A stretch of DNA of 64,000 nt. It comes from Ochrobactrum sp. BTU1 (GTDB lineage Bacteria; Pseudomonadota; Alphaproteobacteria; Rhizobiales; Rhizobiaceae). The position numbers and the translations under genes are program-made. The notes beneath the pieces are model-generated. The model was not told the DNA's origin. It searched no databases and saw nothing but the letters and a program-made list of their open reading frames with translations. The stretch lies in assembly GCA_018798825.1 (NCBI GenBank), contig CP076357.1, positions 620,001-684,000 of the forward strand, given 5' to 3'. Positions 16,045 to 25,094 of the stretch are shown in pieces; the first letter of the stretch is position 1; each line of letters opens with the position of its first letter.

Positions 16045-19000
16045 TCACGGCCTTTTCTTCGTCATCGCAACACTACCCTTCTTATGAAGTTTTCCCGCAT
16101 GGATGACATCTTTTATGACGATACCGTTCTCATCCACCGGCACAACGAACCGGTTCAGTTTAGCAGGATTTCCACGCCAAACTGAGTAAGCTTCCAACAC
16201 TTCGCCTTTCATCACGAAGGAATCCACGTCCACAATAGAACCCTCTCCCATTACGACACCGTAATGCACAAATGCCGATGGGCCTAAGGTGCAGCCGCTA
16301 CCGATACGGATAAAGTCGGATTTGAAAGCGCCCTCCTCTAATGAGTGAGGTTGAATAACCGACCCTTCATTGAGGGTCGCATCGTCACCGATTTCAACAA
16401 GTGAGCGCTCTGTCAAATTGGCTCCCCCGTCATAAATGCGTTTTCCTACCTTCACACCGAGCATTCTCAAAATGATCGGACGGAACGGCGTTCCCGCAAA
16501 GAGTTGTGTTATCGGAGAATCTGACAGTTTCCAATGGCGTTCATGTCGCCAGAACGCTTCGTCATAGATCGTCGTCATTCGTGGCTTGAGCCCTTTGAAG
16601 CCCAAAGAAAGTCTCTCGATAATAACATAGAACGGTATCGCAATTCCGGAGGTTAAGACCACGGCTGCGAAAAGTGCCTTATGTGTCCATGCATCATAGT
16701 AGTTAAGCGCACGGTCCCAGATCGCAATCGTCACAAATAACATCAACCATTGGCTCGCCAAAAACATCAATCCAGTCCGAAGATTGTGAAAGTTCTTGCG
16801 GCGCAGGCGGCGGAGGCGATCTTGTCCATTGATGTTAGCAATGAGTTCCTTATCTCGATTAACGATGCGTGGTATCTCGAACGATGGTGATCCCAACAGA
16901 CCAACATTCTCACGGATAGCACCATCGATCGGCACCATCACCTTCGTTCCCAACAAGCAATTGTCACCGGTACGGCCATCTGGTGGGTAAAAGATATTGT
17001 TGCCGAAGTAATTGCGTTCACCGATTTTGGTATGCTCAAGGCGAAATGTTGCCGCCGACTTGTGCATGTTGATCATAAACAGCCCGTCAGACACCATTGT
17101 CTGAGTACCAATTTCGCAGAGAAGGGGGTTCTCTTGTTGTTGGTTGGTTCCGAAATTCGATCCAGTCTGCACGACTTTATTTAGGTTCCATCCGATCGCA
17201 CGCATGTAATGGACGATGGCTGAACTGTCGCCAAACAGCAAATTGAGAAGACGCGAATTTCCGCTCAACTCCACCATCGACTGCAACCAGTAATGAAAGC
17301 CGTAAAGGGTGTAGGTACGGTTGGGCTTGAGCACAATGCTGACAAATCGTGGTACGACGACGGCGGCAATCAGTGAGACTGCGATCGCTCCAAATAGTGT
17401 AACAGTCGTACCTATCGCCACGATCCCGATCGTTTCCTGATAATCGTCACTCACATTCTGCCAATAACTATGAAAAAGCAGAGGAAATGGCGTAATAAGA
17501 GTGAACAAACCGACAAGCTGGACGATTTCAAAGGCAATACGACGCGTTTTCGACAAGGTGATGCTGCGAACCTTGCAATATTCAGCGTCCGTCGGCGTTG
17601 CTGGCGAACCATGCCAATGCTCACCGTCCGGGATGTATTGACCGCGCTGAAGGGAGGAAGCGTGTCCCAGCTGCGATCTGTTCCCCATCTTGGTGTCGAT
17701 ATCCAGGGTCGACCCCACCCCCACGAATGCATCGTTTCCGATCGAAACGGAACCCGTATGAATATAGCCGCTTTCCGCGCGGTAGCCCAAAATATTGGAT
17801 TCTCTCCGCAAGATTGAGTTTTCACCGATGGAAATCAGGTCTGTACATACAGGAATTGCGCGACATTCAATGGCGGTATTTCGACCAAGCTTAGCACCCA
17901 AAAGCCGCAAATAGAGACTGTAAAGCGGATTGCCACGAAACAGGACGACTGGTGCGGTCCTTATTAGCGTCTTTACAACCCAGAAGCGGTAATAGCGCAA
18001 GCCCCAGATTGGGAACTTCTCTTCTTTCCAACGGCCGATGAGCAACCACTTTGCTGCGACTGCAAATCCAGTCATTCCAAAGAAGGAAGCACCGGCGAGC
18101 ACGACGCAGCGGAAATATAGTTGGAAGGGCTCGTCAAGTTTTGCGTAGACCCAATCAAGGCCCTTGTCGAAAAACATTAGTGCGATATAGCTGTATACCG
18201 CATAAAAAGTGAGCTGCGCTGCACCACAAGTCCAGTAGATCAGGTTCGAAGCTTTATGCGTAACGCTTTGTTCGGTGACGGAAGCTACGGTCTGTTGTGG
18301 AAGATGAAGGTGTTTGGCAAGACCTGCAATAGATGGATGCAAGTAAATATCGCGCATCGATGCCATTTCCCATCCTTGTGCGGTGCGTAACCGGGCACAA
18401 AAGCGGGCCATTAACAGTGAATTGGCGCCGAGATCGTCAAAGAAATTGTCCTCGACGGAGACCTCATCCAGATTGAGTATCTCGGCCAAGGATTGCGCCA
18501 TAAACCGCTCATCGTCGTCGCGAGGTGAGACAATGCTGCGTTCAGCAGATAGACGGACGTTCGTTGGTTTTGGCAGCCGACGAAGATCAGCCTTGTTTGC
18601 GACTGTCATCGGGATTGCGTCGAGTTCCTCCAGATAGGAAGGAACCATGTAAGAAGGTAAGCGCCGTTTTAACTCGCGTGCAATATCCGCACGGTGAACG
18701 GATGGGACCCCTGATTTTTGAGCATAGTAAGCAACAAGCTCGACACGACCTGGTTCCACCTCCCAAGTAGTGACTGCGGCCTGGCCAATTGAAGGATCGT
18801 CGAGGAGAACCGCTTCAATCTCACCAAGTTCGATGCGATATCCACGGATTTTGACCTGCGTGTCAATTCGCCCCCGGTATTCAATTTCGCCATGCTCATT
18901 GATCCGGCCAAGATCACCAGTTCGGTAAATTCGCTTCGAGGGATTATTTGGCAAGCCTATAAAATCGGGAATGAATTTTTGTTCTGTAAGATCTTGTCGG

Positions 19001-20220
19001 TTCAGATAACCGACAGCGAGCCCTATTCCAGCGATACCAATTTCACCCAGCTCATCTGGACTTGTCAGTTTTGATTCACTTGGATCAATAATGACGATTG
19101 AGTAGGTTGGCAGCGGCGTACCGATTGTTACAGCTTTGTCGGGTCTCAGAACGCCCATCGTCGCTGTGACTGTTGCCTCTGTTGGACCGTAGGTATTCAA
19201 AAGCAGGCGCCCGGGCTTTGTCCAACGGGCGACCAGGTTTAATGGGCAAGCTTCACCGCCCACCATCAGCAATCGAAGCTTAGGCACATCGCTTTCGATG
19301 GATGACAGCAATGTCGGACTGCATGCCATACAATTGATGTCATTTATGCGCAGAAAATCTGCTAGTTCTTCTCCAACCAAAGTCATTGGTCCCGGAGCCG
19401 GTATCACTGTCGCACCGGCAACAAAAGGAACCCAGTATTCCTCCGCAGAGAAATCAAAGGCAATCGTCATTCCGTGATAGACGCGATCGCTTGGAGTATA
19501 GCCATATGATAGAGCTGCAACGCGGAGAAAATTGCAGAAACTTTGGTGACGGATGGCAACGCCCTTTGGACGACCAGTCGTCCCGGAGGTGTAAAGTATA
19601 TAACAAATCTGGTCTGGATTTGCTGTTCTCTCCGCCACATCGAGCCGAGCGCTTGAATATTGGGAAATCTCAACGGAGCAATTATCGACCAAAAGATGAG
19701 GGACCGGCATCGTATCCACTCGCATGCTATAGGCATGAATGGAGATAACGAGCTTTACTTTGGCATCCTCGATGATGAGCGCCATACGATCGTCAGGAAA
19801 AGCAGTGGCAAGCGGAACGTAAGCTGCACCAGCTTTCATGACGGCCAACAAAGCTATGTAAGTATCAGCAGACCGATCGAGCAGCAAACCAATCCGGTCA
19901 CCCGGTTGAACACCGCGTTCAATTAGCAGCCGCGCAAACTGATTGGAGCGTTCGTCCAGCTCTTCGTATGTCCAGCTGCGCCCGTCAGCAATTACAGCGC
20001 ACGTATCGGTATATTTGTCAGCAAGCTCTTCAAAGAAAAGATCCAGCCGCTCGTCAATCAACGCAGGCCGTGGAAAGTCGGCTCCGAGCAAAATCTGCTG
20101 CCCGTTACCAACCCTGTTTGGACCTGCCTCCTGTTGGGCGTTTTGGTAATCGCTTAATTCATTCGCATTCTGTGTTGCTGGAAACTTGTTTGATCCAGCA
20201 TCATCAATACCATGGCTCAT
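16045..20220 (-). CDS. Pls/PosA-type non-ribosomal peptide synthetase with membrane and hexapeptide-repeat C-terminus
   Basis: 1391 residues. Adenylation domain about 60-550: A3 YILYTSGTTGRPKGVAIRH (208-225), A5 NTYGPTEATV, A7/A8 YRTGDLGRINEHGEIEYRG through IRGYRIELGE, and A10 ANKADLRRLP. A carrier domain follows, with DDLGANSLL and phosphopantetheine Ser601. The C-terminal half alternates membrane segments (about 660-740, 895-960, 1150-1200) with three left-handed beta-helix hexapeptide blocks (about 775-860, 1010-1115, 1255-1370). No standard condensation or thioesterase domain is seen. This is the epsilon-polylysine-synthetase-like architecture, whose C-terminal domains join monomers. By-eye alignment to GrsA gives specificity residues near D-F-E-A-M-G-T-V-T-K, which I cannot assign to a substrate. 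It heads the operon. Confidence 0.92.
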   Translation of the reverse strand: MSHGIDDAGSNKFPATQNANELSDYQNAQQEAGPNRVGNGQQILLGADFPRPALIDERLDLFFEELADKYTDTCAVIADGRSWTYEELDERSNQFARLLIERGVQPGDRIGLLLDRSADTYIALLAVMKAGAAYVPLATAFPDDRMALIIEDAKVKLVISIHAYSMRVDTMPVPHLLVDNCSVEISQYSSARLDVAERTANPDQICYILYTSGTTGRPKGVAIRHQSFCNFLRVAALSYGYTPSDRVYHGMTIAFDFSAEEYWVPFVAGATVIPAPGPMTLVGEELADFLRINDINCMACSPTLLSSIESDVPKLRLLMVGGEACPLNLVARWTKPGRLLLNTYGPTEATVTATMGVLRPDKAVTIGTPLPTYSIVIIDPSESKLTSPDELGEIGIAGIGLAVGYLNRQDLTEQKFIPDFIGLPNNPSKRIYRTGDLGRINEHGEIEYRGRIDTQVKIRGYRIELGEIEAVLLDDPSIGQAAVTTWEVEPGRVELVAYYAQKSGVPSVHRADIARELKRRLPSYMVPSYLEELDAIPMTVANKADLRRLPKPTNVRLSAERSIVSPRDDDERFMAQSLAEILNLDEVSVEDNFFDDLGANSLLMARFCARLRTAQGWEMASMRDIYLHPSIAGLAKHLHLPQQTVASVTEQSVTHKASNLIYWTCGAAQLTFYAVYSYIALMFFDKGLDWVYAKLDEPFQLYFRCVVLAGASFFGMTGFAVAAKWLLIGRWKEEKFPIWGLRYYRFWVVKTLIRTAPVVLFRGNPLYSLYLRLLGAKLGRNTAIECRAIPVCTDLISIGENSILRRESNILGYRAESGYIHTGSVSIGNDAFVGVGSTLDIDTKMGNRSQLGHASSLQRGQYIPDGEHWHGSPATPTDAEYCKVRSITLSKTRRIAFEIVQLVGLFTLITPFPLLFHSYWQNVSDDYQETIGIVAIGTTVTLFGAIAVSLIAAVVVPRFVSIVLKPNRTYTLYGFHYWLQSMVELSGNSRLLNLLFGDSSAIVHYMRAIGWNLNKVVQTGSNFGTNQQQENPLLCEIGTQTMVSDGLFMINMHKSAATFRLEHTKIGERNYFGNNIFYPPDGRTGDNCLLGTKVMVPIDGAIRENVGLLGSPSFEIPRIVNRDKELIANINGQDRLRRLRRKNFHNLRTGLMFLASQWLMLFVTIAIWDRALNYYDAWTHKALFAAVVLTSGIAIPFYVIIERLSLGFKGLKPRMTTIYDEAFWRHERHWKLSDSPITQLFAGTPFRPIILRMLGVKVGKRIYDGGANLTERSLVEIGDDATLNEGSVIQPHSLEEGAFKSDFIRIGSGCTLGPSAFVHYGVVMGEGSIVDVDSFVMKGEVLEAYSVWRGNPAKLNRFVVPVDENGIVIKDVIHAGKLHKKGSVAMTKKRP

Positions 20221-20684
20221 ATTTCTTACTCACTGACCGAAGGTCGCGCATCGCCGGGCATTCGTACGCGTTAGCTTAGACACCTGGGTTCCTCAGGTAT
20301 GGTCTATCGTCGGACTGTGCACAGCGGCTCATAGACCGCTTTTCGCGGCTAGCGCTGTATCAAATTCTAGAAAATATGAAAGTGACATTATCTTTACTAA
20401 CAACATTGCCTGGACGGTGTTGCAGATTGGTACGGAACTGTCTGACCGTGTTCGTATGAGTGGGTTGTCGTTCATCGAAAACAACCGTCAAGAGCCAACA
20501 GCAAACCGTGAGGAAAATACTGCTCCACGGGTGCGACTAGGACGCGCAGCAGTTTATGACTATGTGCTCATATGATCGGTGACACAGAAGGTTGCAACGA
20601 CACAATAGCTTGTCGGCTGTATGTCCCTTGCCCAGGAAAGCAGATGCCTCTACTGTCGGCTGCGGAGGTCGCACGCTCATTACA
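20221..20684. promoter_or_regulatory. Divergent intergenic region upstream of NRPS operon and DUF930 gene
   Basis: 464 bases without a convincing gene. It must hold the promoters of both divergent units. A 6-bp inverted repeat, GGTTGT / ACAACC with 12 bases between, lies at 20463-20486 and could bind a regulator. No sigma-70 boxes stand out, and no EcfG-type promoter is present. Confidence 0.3.
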
Positions 20685-21530
20685 ATGTACCAATTTCTTA
20701 AAAATCACATAAATATTGGCTGGGGTGCGTCCGTCTCCCTCGCGACACATCTTCTGCTCGCTATTCTTTTATTCTACACCCCTTTTTGGCGATCAGTTTC
20801 TGAAGTTTCTCAAGAAGTTGATGTCCAGCTTGTTCCTCCGGCAGTTCAAAAACCTGCCCCTGAAGAAGAGAAAATGTCTCAAGCGCCCATGCCGCAAGCA
20901 TTCGAAAGCGCGAGCAAAGAGCAATCGGAAGAGTTGAGTGAACCGGAGCCTCTAGGTAATAACGCCGCATCGCATGTGGCGAGCCCCCTGGCACCTCAGC
21001 CGAATCCGATTGAGCGGGGCGCGGCTTTAGAACCACAGGCACAAGGCAACGAAGCAACAATGCCTCCGACCAGCGCAACAACTGATGGCGCTGCTCACAA
21101 TGCTGAGGACGGGCAGCGACCACCTTCGAGCGCAGCAAAGCCGGCAGCGGCCAATGCTTTGGATAAGCTTGAGCGAGCACGCAAGATTTATTCAAAGGAC
21201 GCGTTAAACAATCCGCGGGTGAAGCAAGCACTCGGAAAGCTTCCCTTTCGGGATCGCCTGGTCCAGATTTGTGGTATCGAAGCATTAGAGCAAGTCCGTA
21301 ACCATCGATCTGGATCATTTCCGGATATGCTCGCCCCTGACGGAGGCATAGTTGCTCAGAACAGTTTCACCATAAGGGATGGTGCCTTTCGTAGCAAAGG
21401 AACATGGTATTCAATCGACTTCCGCTGCCTGGTTGATGATGACGCTATGGAAATCAAGAACTTCAGTTACGCCATCGGCAAAGCGATTCCGAGGGCTGAA
21501 TGGAATTCACGGCAACTACCAATCGATTGA
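20685..21530 (+). CDS. DUF930 domain protein with TonB-like N-terminus
   Basis: 281 residues from ATG 20685; the frame is open from 20592. An N-terminal signal-anchor helix (about 14-34) is followed by a Pro/Glu/Ala-rich linker (about 45-165) like that of TonB. The C-terminal DUF930 domain is recognised by FRDRLVQICGIEALEQV and a later GTWYSIDFRCLVDDDAM. The two cysteines in these segments probably pair. The layout suggests an inner-membrane-anchored protein with a periplasmic globular domain. The function of DUF930 is unknown. No ideal ribosome-binding site is visible. Confidence 0.75.
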   Translation: MYQFLKNHINIGWGASVSLATHLLLAILLFYTPFWRSVSEVSQEVDVQLVPPAVQKPAPEEEKMSQAPMPQAFESASKEQSEELSEPEPLGNNAASHVASPLAPQPNPIERGAALEPQAQGNEATMPPTSATTDGAAHNAEDGQRPPSSAAKPAAANALDKLERARKIYSKDALNNPRVKQALGKLPFRDRLVQICGIEALEQVRNHRSGSFPDMLAPDGGIVAQNSFTIRDGAFRSKGTWYSIDFRCLVDDDAMEIKNFSYAIGKAIPRAEWNSRQLPID

Positions 21531-21562
21531 TACAGGTGGAGGATCTCATCGATTGTTCATCG

Positions 21563-21595
21563 ATTGACCGATCCGGCATGACCTCGTTGGTCAAT
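21563..21595. terminator. Inverted repeat between convergent DUF930 and lipoprotein genes
   Basis: Arms ATTGACCGA and TTGGTCAAT (one G-T pair) flank a loop between two convergent stop codons. There is no T-run. It probably acts as a bidirectional transcript end. Confidence 0.4.
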
Positions 21596-21603
21596 GCATC
21601 TCA

Positions 21604-21807
21604 TCAACGTGCCAAAACAAGATCATGAGCATTTGCACCATCCCAACCCAGTTTGATGTTACGAGATTTCGCAGCTTGAGAATGTGTCTGTTCAAGCTGC
21701 GAACACTTATCACCCAAACTTGCAGCACAATCCTTCTCCGTAGTGGCACAACCCGCAGAACTTAGCGATATTACCAGCGCAATTAGTATTTTGACTGTCT
21801 TTATCAT
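21604..21807 (-). CDS. Small lipoprotein
   Basis: 67 residues with a type II signal peptide: MIKTVK, a hydrophobic core and lipobox SSAGC with lipidated Cys20. The mature part is short and polar, with two more cysteines (KDC and DKC) that could form a disulfide. ATG 21807 has GGAAG upstream. It is convergent with the DUF930 gene. No family recognised. Confidence 0.7.
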   Translation of the reverse strand: MIKTVKILIALVISLSSAGCATTEKDCAASLGDKCSQLEQTHSQAAKSRNIKLGWDGANAHDLVLAR

Positions 21808-21913
21808 TCTATTACTTCCGTATAATTTAATTTACGAATCCTATTGATAGATGTTTTTGGATCGATTCATTTATATTTTGTTCGCTTTCCTGATTTGACA
21901 ATTTCTACTAGAT

Positions 21914-21933
21914 ATGTGAGCGTTTACTCACAT
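21914..21933. promoter_or_regulatory. Perfect palindromic operator upstream of the TetR gene
   Basis: ATGTGAG-N6-CTCACAT is a perfect inverted repeat with 7-base arms, 27 bases before the TetR start codon. This is the size and position expected of a TetR-family autoregulatory operator. Confidence 0.65.
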
Positions 21934-21960
21934 TGTCTACTCGCTTTCAGGAGATGAATT

Positions 21961-22638
21961 TTGACGACCAAAATTTTAACAAAACCCAGGAAAACCGCGT
22001 CTCAGAAGCGATCACAAGTAACAGTTGAGGCGATTTTGGATGCGACTGCTCGCGTTTTAGTACGGGAAGGCTATGCCCGGGCGAGTACAAATAGGATCGC
22101 CCTTGTCGCAGGTGTCAGCATTGGTTCTCTTTACCAGTATTTTCCCAGTAAGGAGGCATTGGTTGCAGCGCTAATCGCCCGTCACAATCGAGACATGCTT
22201 ATTCTGCTTGAAACCTCTATGCGCCAATGTGCCAAAGATGATCTGCCGACTGCGATGCGGGAGCTCATTCGTGCAATGTTCGCGGCCCACCGCGTTGAGC
22301 CTGAGCTACACAGGATCCTGAAGGAGGAGGTTCCAAGGATAGGAAAACTCGCAGAAGTGGAAGACATCCGAAAAACGACTTTTGAACTCGTCAGGCGCTA
22401 CATGGAGGAGTGCAAGGATGAAATTCACTTAAAGGATCTTGATACTGCAGCATTTATTTGCGTAACGGCCGTAGAAAGCTTAACGCATGCGCTCATCATC
22501 AATGAATGCGGCCATCCCCTCTCGGACGAGGCCGATATCGTCGAACATTTGACACGGCTCATTGCAGGTTACCTGGGCCAGGCCCCTTCTCCCGTGCGTC
22601 CGATACTCAAAGTTGAGGACAAGCCGAGCGAAAGCTGA
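21961..22638 (+). CDS. TetR/AcrR-family transcriptional regulator
   Basis: 225 residues. The TetR DNA-binding domain at about 18-65 includes VEAILDATARVLVREGY, STNRIALVAGVSIGSLYQYF and PSKEALVAAL. A C-terminal helical ligand and dimer domain follows. The start is TTG 21961: AGGAG lies 7 bases upstream, and the nearby ATG 21954 is in another frame. A perfect palindrome just upstream suggests autorepression. The neighbouring genes do not reveal other targets; the lipoprotein gene, divergent across the operator, is one candidate. Confidence 0.88.
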   Translation: MTTKILTKPRKTASQKRSQVTVEAILDATARVLVREGYARASTNRIALVAGVSIGSLYQYFPSKEALVAALIARHNRDMLILLETSMRQCAKDDLPTAMRELIRAMFAAHRVEPELHRILKEEVPRIGKLAEVEDIRKTTFELVRRYMEECKDEIHLKDLDTAAFICVTAVESLTHALIINECGHPLSDEADIVEHLTRLIAGYLGQAPSPVRPILKVEDKPSES

Positions 22639-22685
22639 TTTGAATAATCAGCTGCCCCGGCACATCACTGCAAAGATGGAATGAC

Positions 22686-22759
22686 TTGGCATCTTGCCAA
22701 TGACAACTCAAGGTCAGCCATTTAATTGTTGCTTAGCTCGGAAGCCCCAGTAATGGGGC
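22686..22759. terminator. Two small hairpins between convergent TetR and prc genes
   Basis: TTGGCA-TCT-TGCCAA (22686-22700) and GCCCCA-GTAA-TGGGGC (22744-22759) are two perfect short stems in the 225-base gap between convergent stop codons. Neither has a clear U-tract. No gene is seen in this gap. Confidence 0.4.
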
Positions 22760-22863
22760 ATCCGGTGCGTTGCAGAGGCATTGGACTTGAGAAGCGCCTT
22801 TATTCGTGGAGCTCAACGAGTTCACTAACGTTCTCAGCAACTGATCTGGCCTGAACTTGACCG

Positions 22864-24993
22864 TTATTCGGTCGTCGCTGCATTGATATCAGCCAAATTT
22901 GCGACGATTGCTGCAGCCTCATTTTGCAGCGCATCCTTTACAGTGGTTCGAGCCTTTTCGATTGCGAGATCGGCATTGAGGCTTCGCTCATTTGCCTGCA
23001 AGCCGTCATCCTTGCTGGCATCAAGTTCACCTTGGTTCTCACCACGGGCAGCCAGACGTTCCGTTTCCTTGTTGATTTCGTCGCGACGGTCGGCTTCATT
23101 AAGCGATATCACTGTTTTTTCACGCTGTGCCTTCAAGGCTGCAATATCTTCAACAAAGCGCTGATACTCTTTATCTGTTTTCACGCGCTCCTCATGTTTG
23201 GCTTGCAGCGCTGGCAAAACTTTGCTCACATCGCCAAAAAGCCTGTACTTGGCGGGATCAACTTCGCTCCACGGCAAGGCGTTTTCGAAACTCGATTCCC
23301 CTGTGGTCTTGATATCGAACGTGCCGGGCAAACTTATATCCGGGGTGACGCCGCGCAACTGGGTAGTGCCGCCATTCACGCGGAAAAATTGGGCAATCGT
23401 GAACTTCAATTCACCCAACTTCGGGTCTGGGTTCTGCACGACTTCGTCTAGATTGACGACTGTCTGAACTGTTCCTTTCCCAAAACTTGGTTCTCCAATG
23501 ATAACCCCGCGGCCGTAATCCTGGATAGCGGCTGCAAAAATCTCGGATGCCGATGCCGATCCTCGATTAATAAGGACTCCGAGCGGTCCGCTCCAAAGTG
23601 GCTTGTCGAGATCGTCACTTTCAACCTTAACTTCACCTTTCGCGTTACGCTGCTGTACGACTGGGCCCTTTCCGGTGAAAAGTCCGGTAAGATCAATCGC
23701 CTCAGTTAATGAACCTCCGCCATTGTTGCGCAGGTCGAACAAGATACCGTCAATATTCTCCGCTTTAAGCTCGGTGATAAGTTTGGCGACGTCACGACTG
23801 GCGCTTTTGTAATCCTTGTCTTCCTTCCGGCGGGCTTCAATATCTTCATAGAAGGCTGGAAGCGTGATCACACCAATCTGACGCGTGAGATTTCCGTCCT
23901 TGATCGGCAAAATGGTCTTTTTGGCAGCCTGCTTATCCAGGCTGATTTTATCGCGCACCAGGTTAATCACGTAGTGTTTGCCATCTGGGCCGGCGTCTGC
24001 TGGCAGAATATCAAGGCGTACAACCGAACCTTTGGCGCCCCGTATGAGCTGAACAACCTCATCAAGGCGCAGACCCACGACTTCTTTAATTGGGCCGGTT
24101 TCGTCCTGTCCAACGCCGACGATACGGTCTCCGACAGCAAGTTTTCCAGATACTTGGGCCGGTCCGCCTGCCACAAGCTCGCGAATGGTGGTGTATTCAT
24201 CGCGCTCTTGAAGCACTGCGCCAATGCCGACCAGCGAAAGCTTCATCGAAATATCAAATTCGGCAGAAGCCTTCGCGCCAAAATAATCGGTATGGGGATC
24301 CACTGAGGTCGTGTAGGCCGCCATAAAAATCTGAAAGACATCCTCCGCTTTCGTCTTATTGGCGCGCGCGAGAGTGTTTTCGTATCTTTTATTGAGAGTT
24401 TCACGGATAGTAGCGTCATCCTTGCCGGCGAGCTTTAATCTCAACCAGTCGTTCTTGACGCGTTTCCGCCACAAATCGTCCCGTTCTGCTTCTGTGGCCG
24501 GCCATGCAGCTTTGTCGCGAACAATCGTGTAGTCTTCTTGTTCGTTAAAATCGAACCCCTTGTCGAGGAGGCTACGGGCATAGTTCATCCGATCAACGAT
24601 ACGTTGGCTATAAATGTTGAAGATTGCGAATGGAATACTGAGATCTTCTTTGTTGATAGCGTCATCGAGCTCTGCGCGGCCGGTCTTGAAACTGTCGATA
24701 TCGGCCTTCAAAAAAATCAACCGGTCAGGATCCAGCGAGTCAATGTATCGATCCATGATTTTCGCTGACAGATCGTCATCAAGCGAAACGGGCTTGTAAT
24801 GAAAGCGCGATAGAAACTCGGCAGTTATACGGGCAGCCTGAAGTTGCTCGGGCAATGGCTTTAATTCTGGCGATGATACGGCTTCAAGAGCATAGGCTGG
24901 AGAAGCAAGCATTGCGACGCACAGAAGAAGAGAGGCAAACTTTTTATGTATCAACGTGAATTCCGTTTTCTCGAGGCAGACGATTGCGGTCAT
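22864..24993 (-). CDS. prc: Tail-specific (C-terminal processing) periplasmic protease Prc
   Basis: 709 residues, close to E. coli Prc (682). It has an N-terminal signal peptide ending ASPAYA, a long helical N-terminal domain, a PDZ domain at about 240-340 and an S41 catalytic core. The nucleophile Ser lies in GSASASEIF (about 479-483) and the base is Lys506 in SFGKGTVQ; FDLRNNGGGSL is also conserved. It degrades periplasmic proteins from exposed C-termini and helps control peptidoglycan hydrolases. It stands alone as a transcription unit. No strong ribosome-binding site precedes ATG 24993. Confidence 0.93.
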   Translation of the reverse strand: MTAIVCLEKTEFTLIHKKFASLLLCVAMLASPAYALEAVSSPELKPLPEQLQAARITAEFLSRFHYKPVSLDDDLSAKIMDRYIDSLDPDRLIFLKADIDSFKTGRAELDDAINKEDLSIPFAIFNIYSQRIVDRMNYARSLLDKGFDFNEQEDYTIVRDKAAWPATEAERDDLWRKRVKNDWLRLKLAGKDDATIRETLNKRYENTLARANKTKAEDVFQIFMAAYTTSVDPHTDYFGAKASAEFDISMKLSLVGIGAVLQERDEYTTIRELVAGGPAQVSGKLAVGDRIVGVGQDETGPIKEVVGLRLDEVVQLIRGAKGSVVRLDILPADAGPDGKHYVINLVRDKISLDKQAAKKTILPIKDGNLTRQIGVITLPAFYEDIEARRKEDKDYKSASRDVAKLITELKAENIDGILFDLRNNGGGSLTEAIDLTGLFTGKGPVVQQRNAKGEVKVESDDLDKPLWSGPLGVLINRGSASASEIFAAAIQDYGRGVIIGEPSFGKGTVQTVVNLDEVVQNPDPKLGELKFTIAQFFRVNGGTTQLRGVTPDISLPGTFDIKTTGESSFENALPWSEVDPAKYRLFGDVSKVLPALQAKHEERVKTDKEYQRFVEDIAALKAQREKTVISLNEADRRDEINKETERLAARGENQGELDASKDDGLQANERSLNADLAIEKARTTVKDALQNEAAAIVANLADINAATTE

Positions 24994-25094
24994 AATATCT
25001 GGAACAATTATGGTCTTTTAGCAACCGGCTGTCACCCCGCCACTGACCTACGTTTTTACGCTATCGAGAAAAAGTTACCGAAATCCAGTACCAC

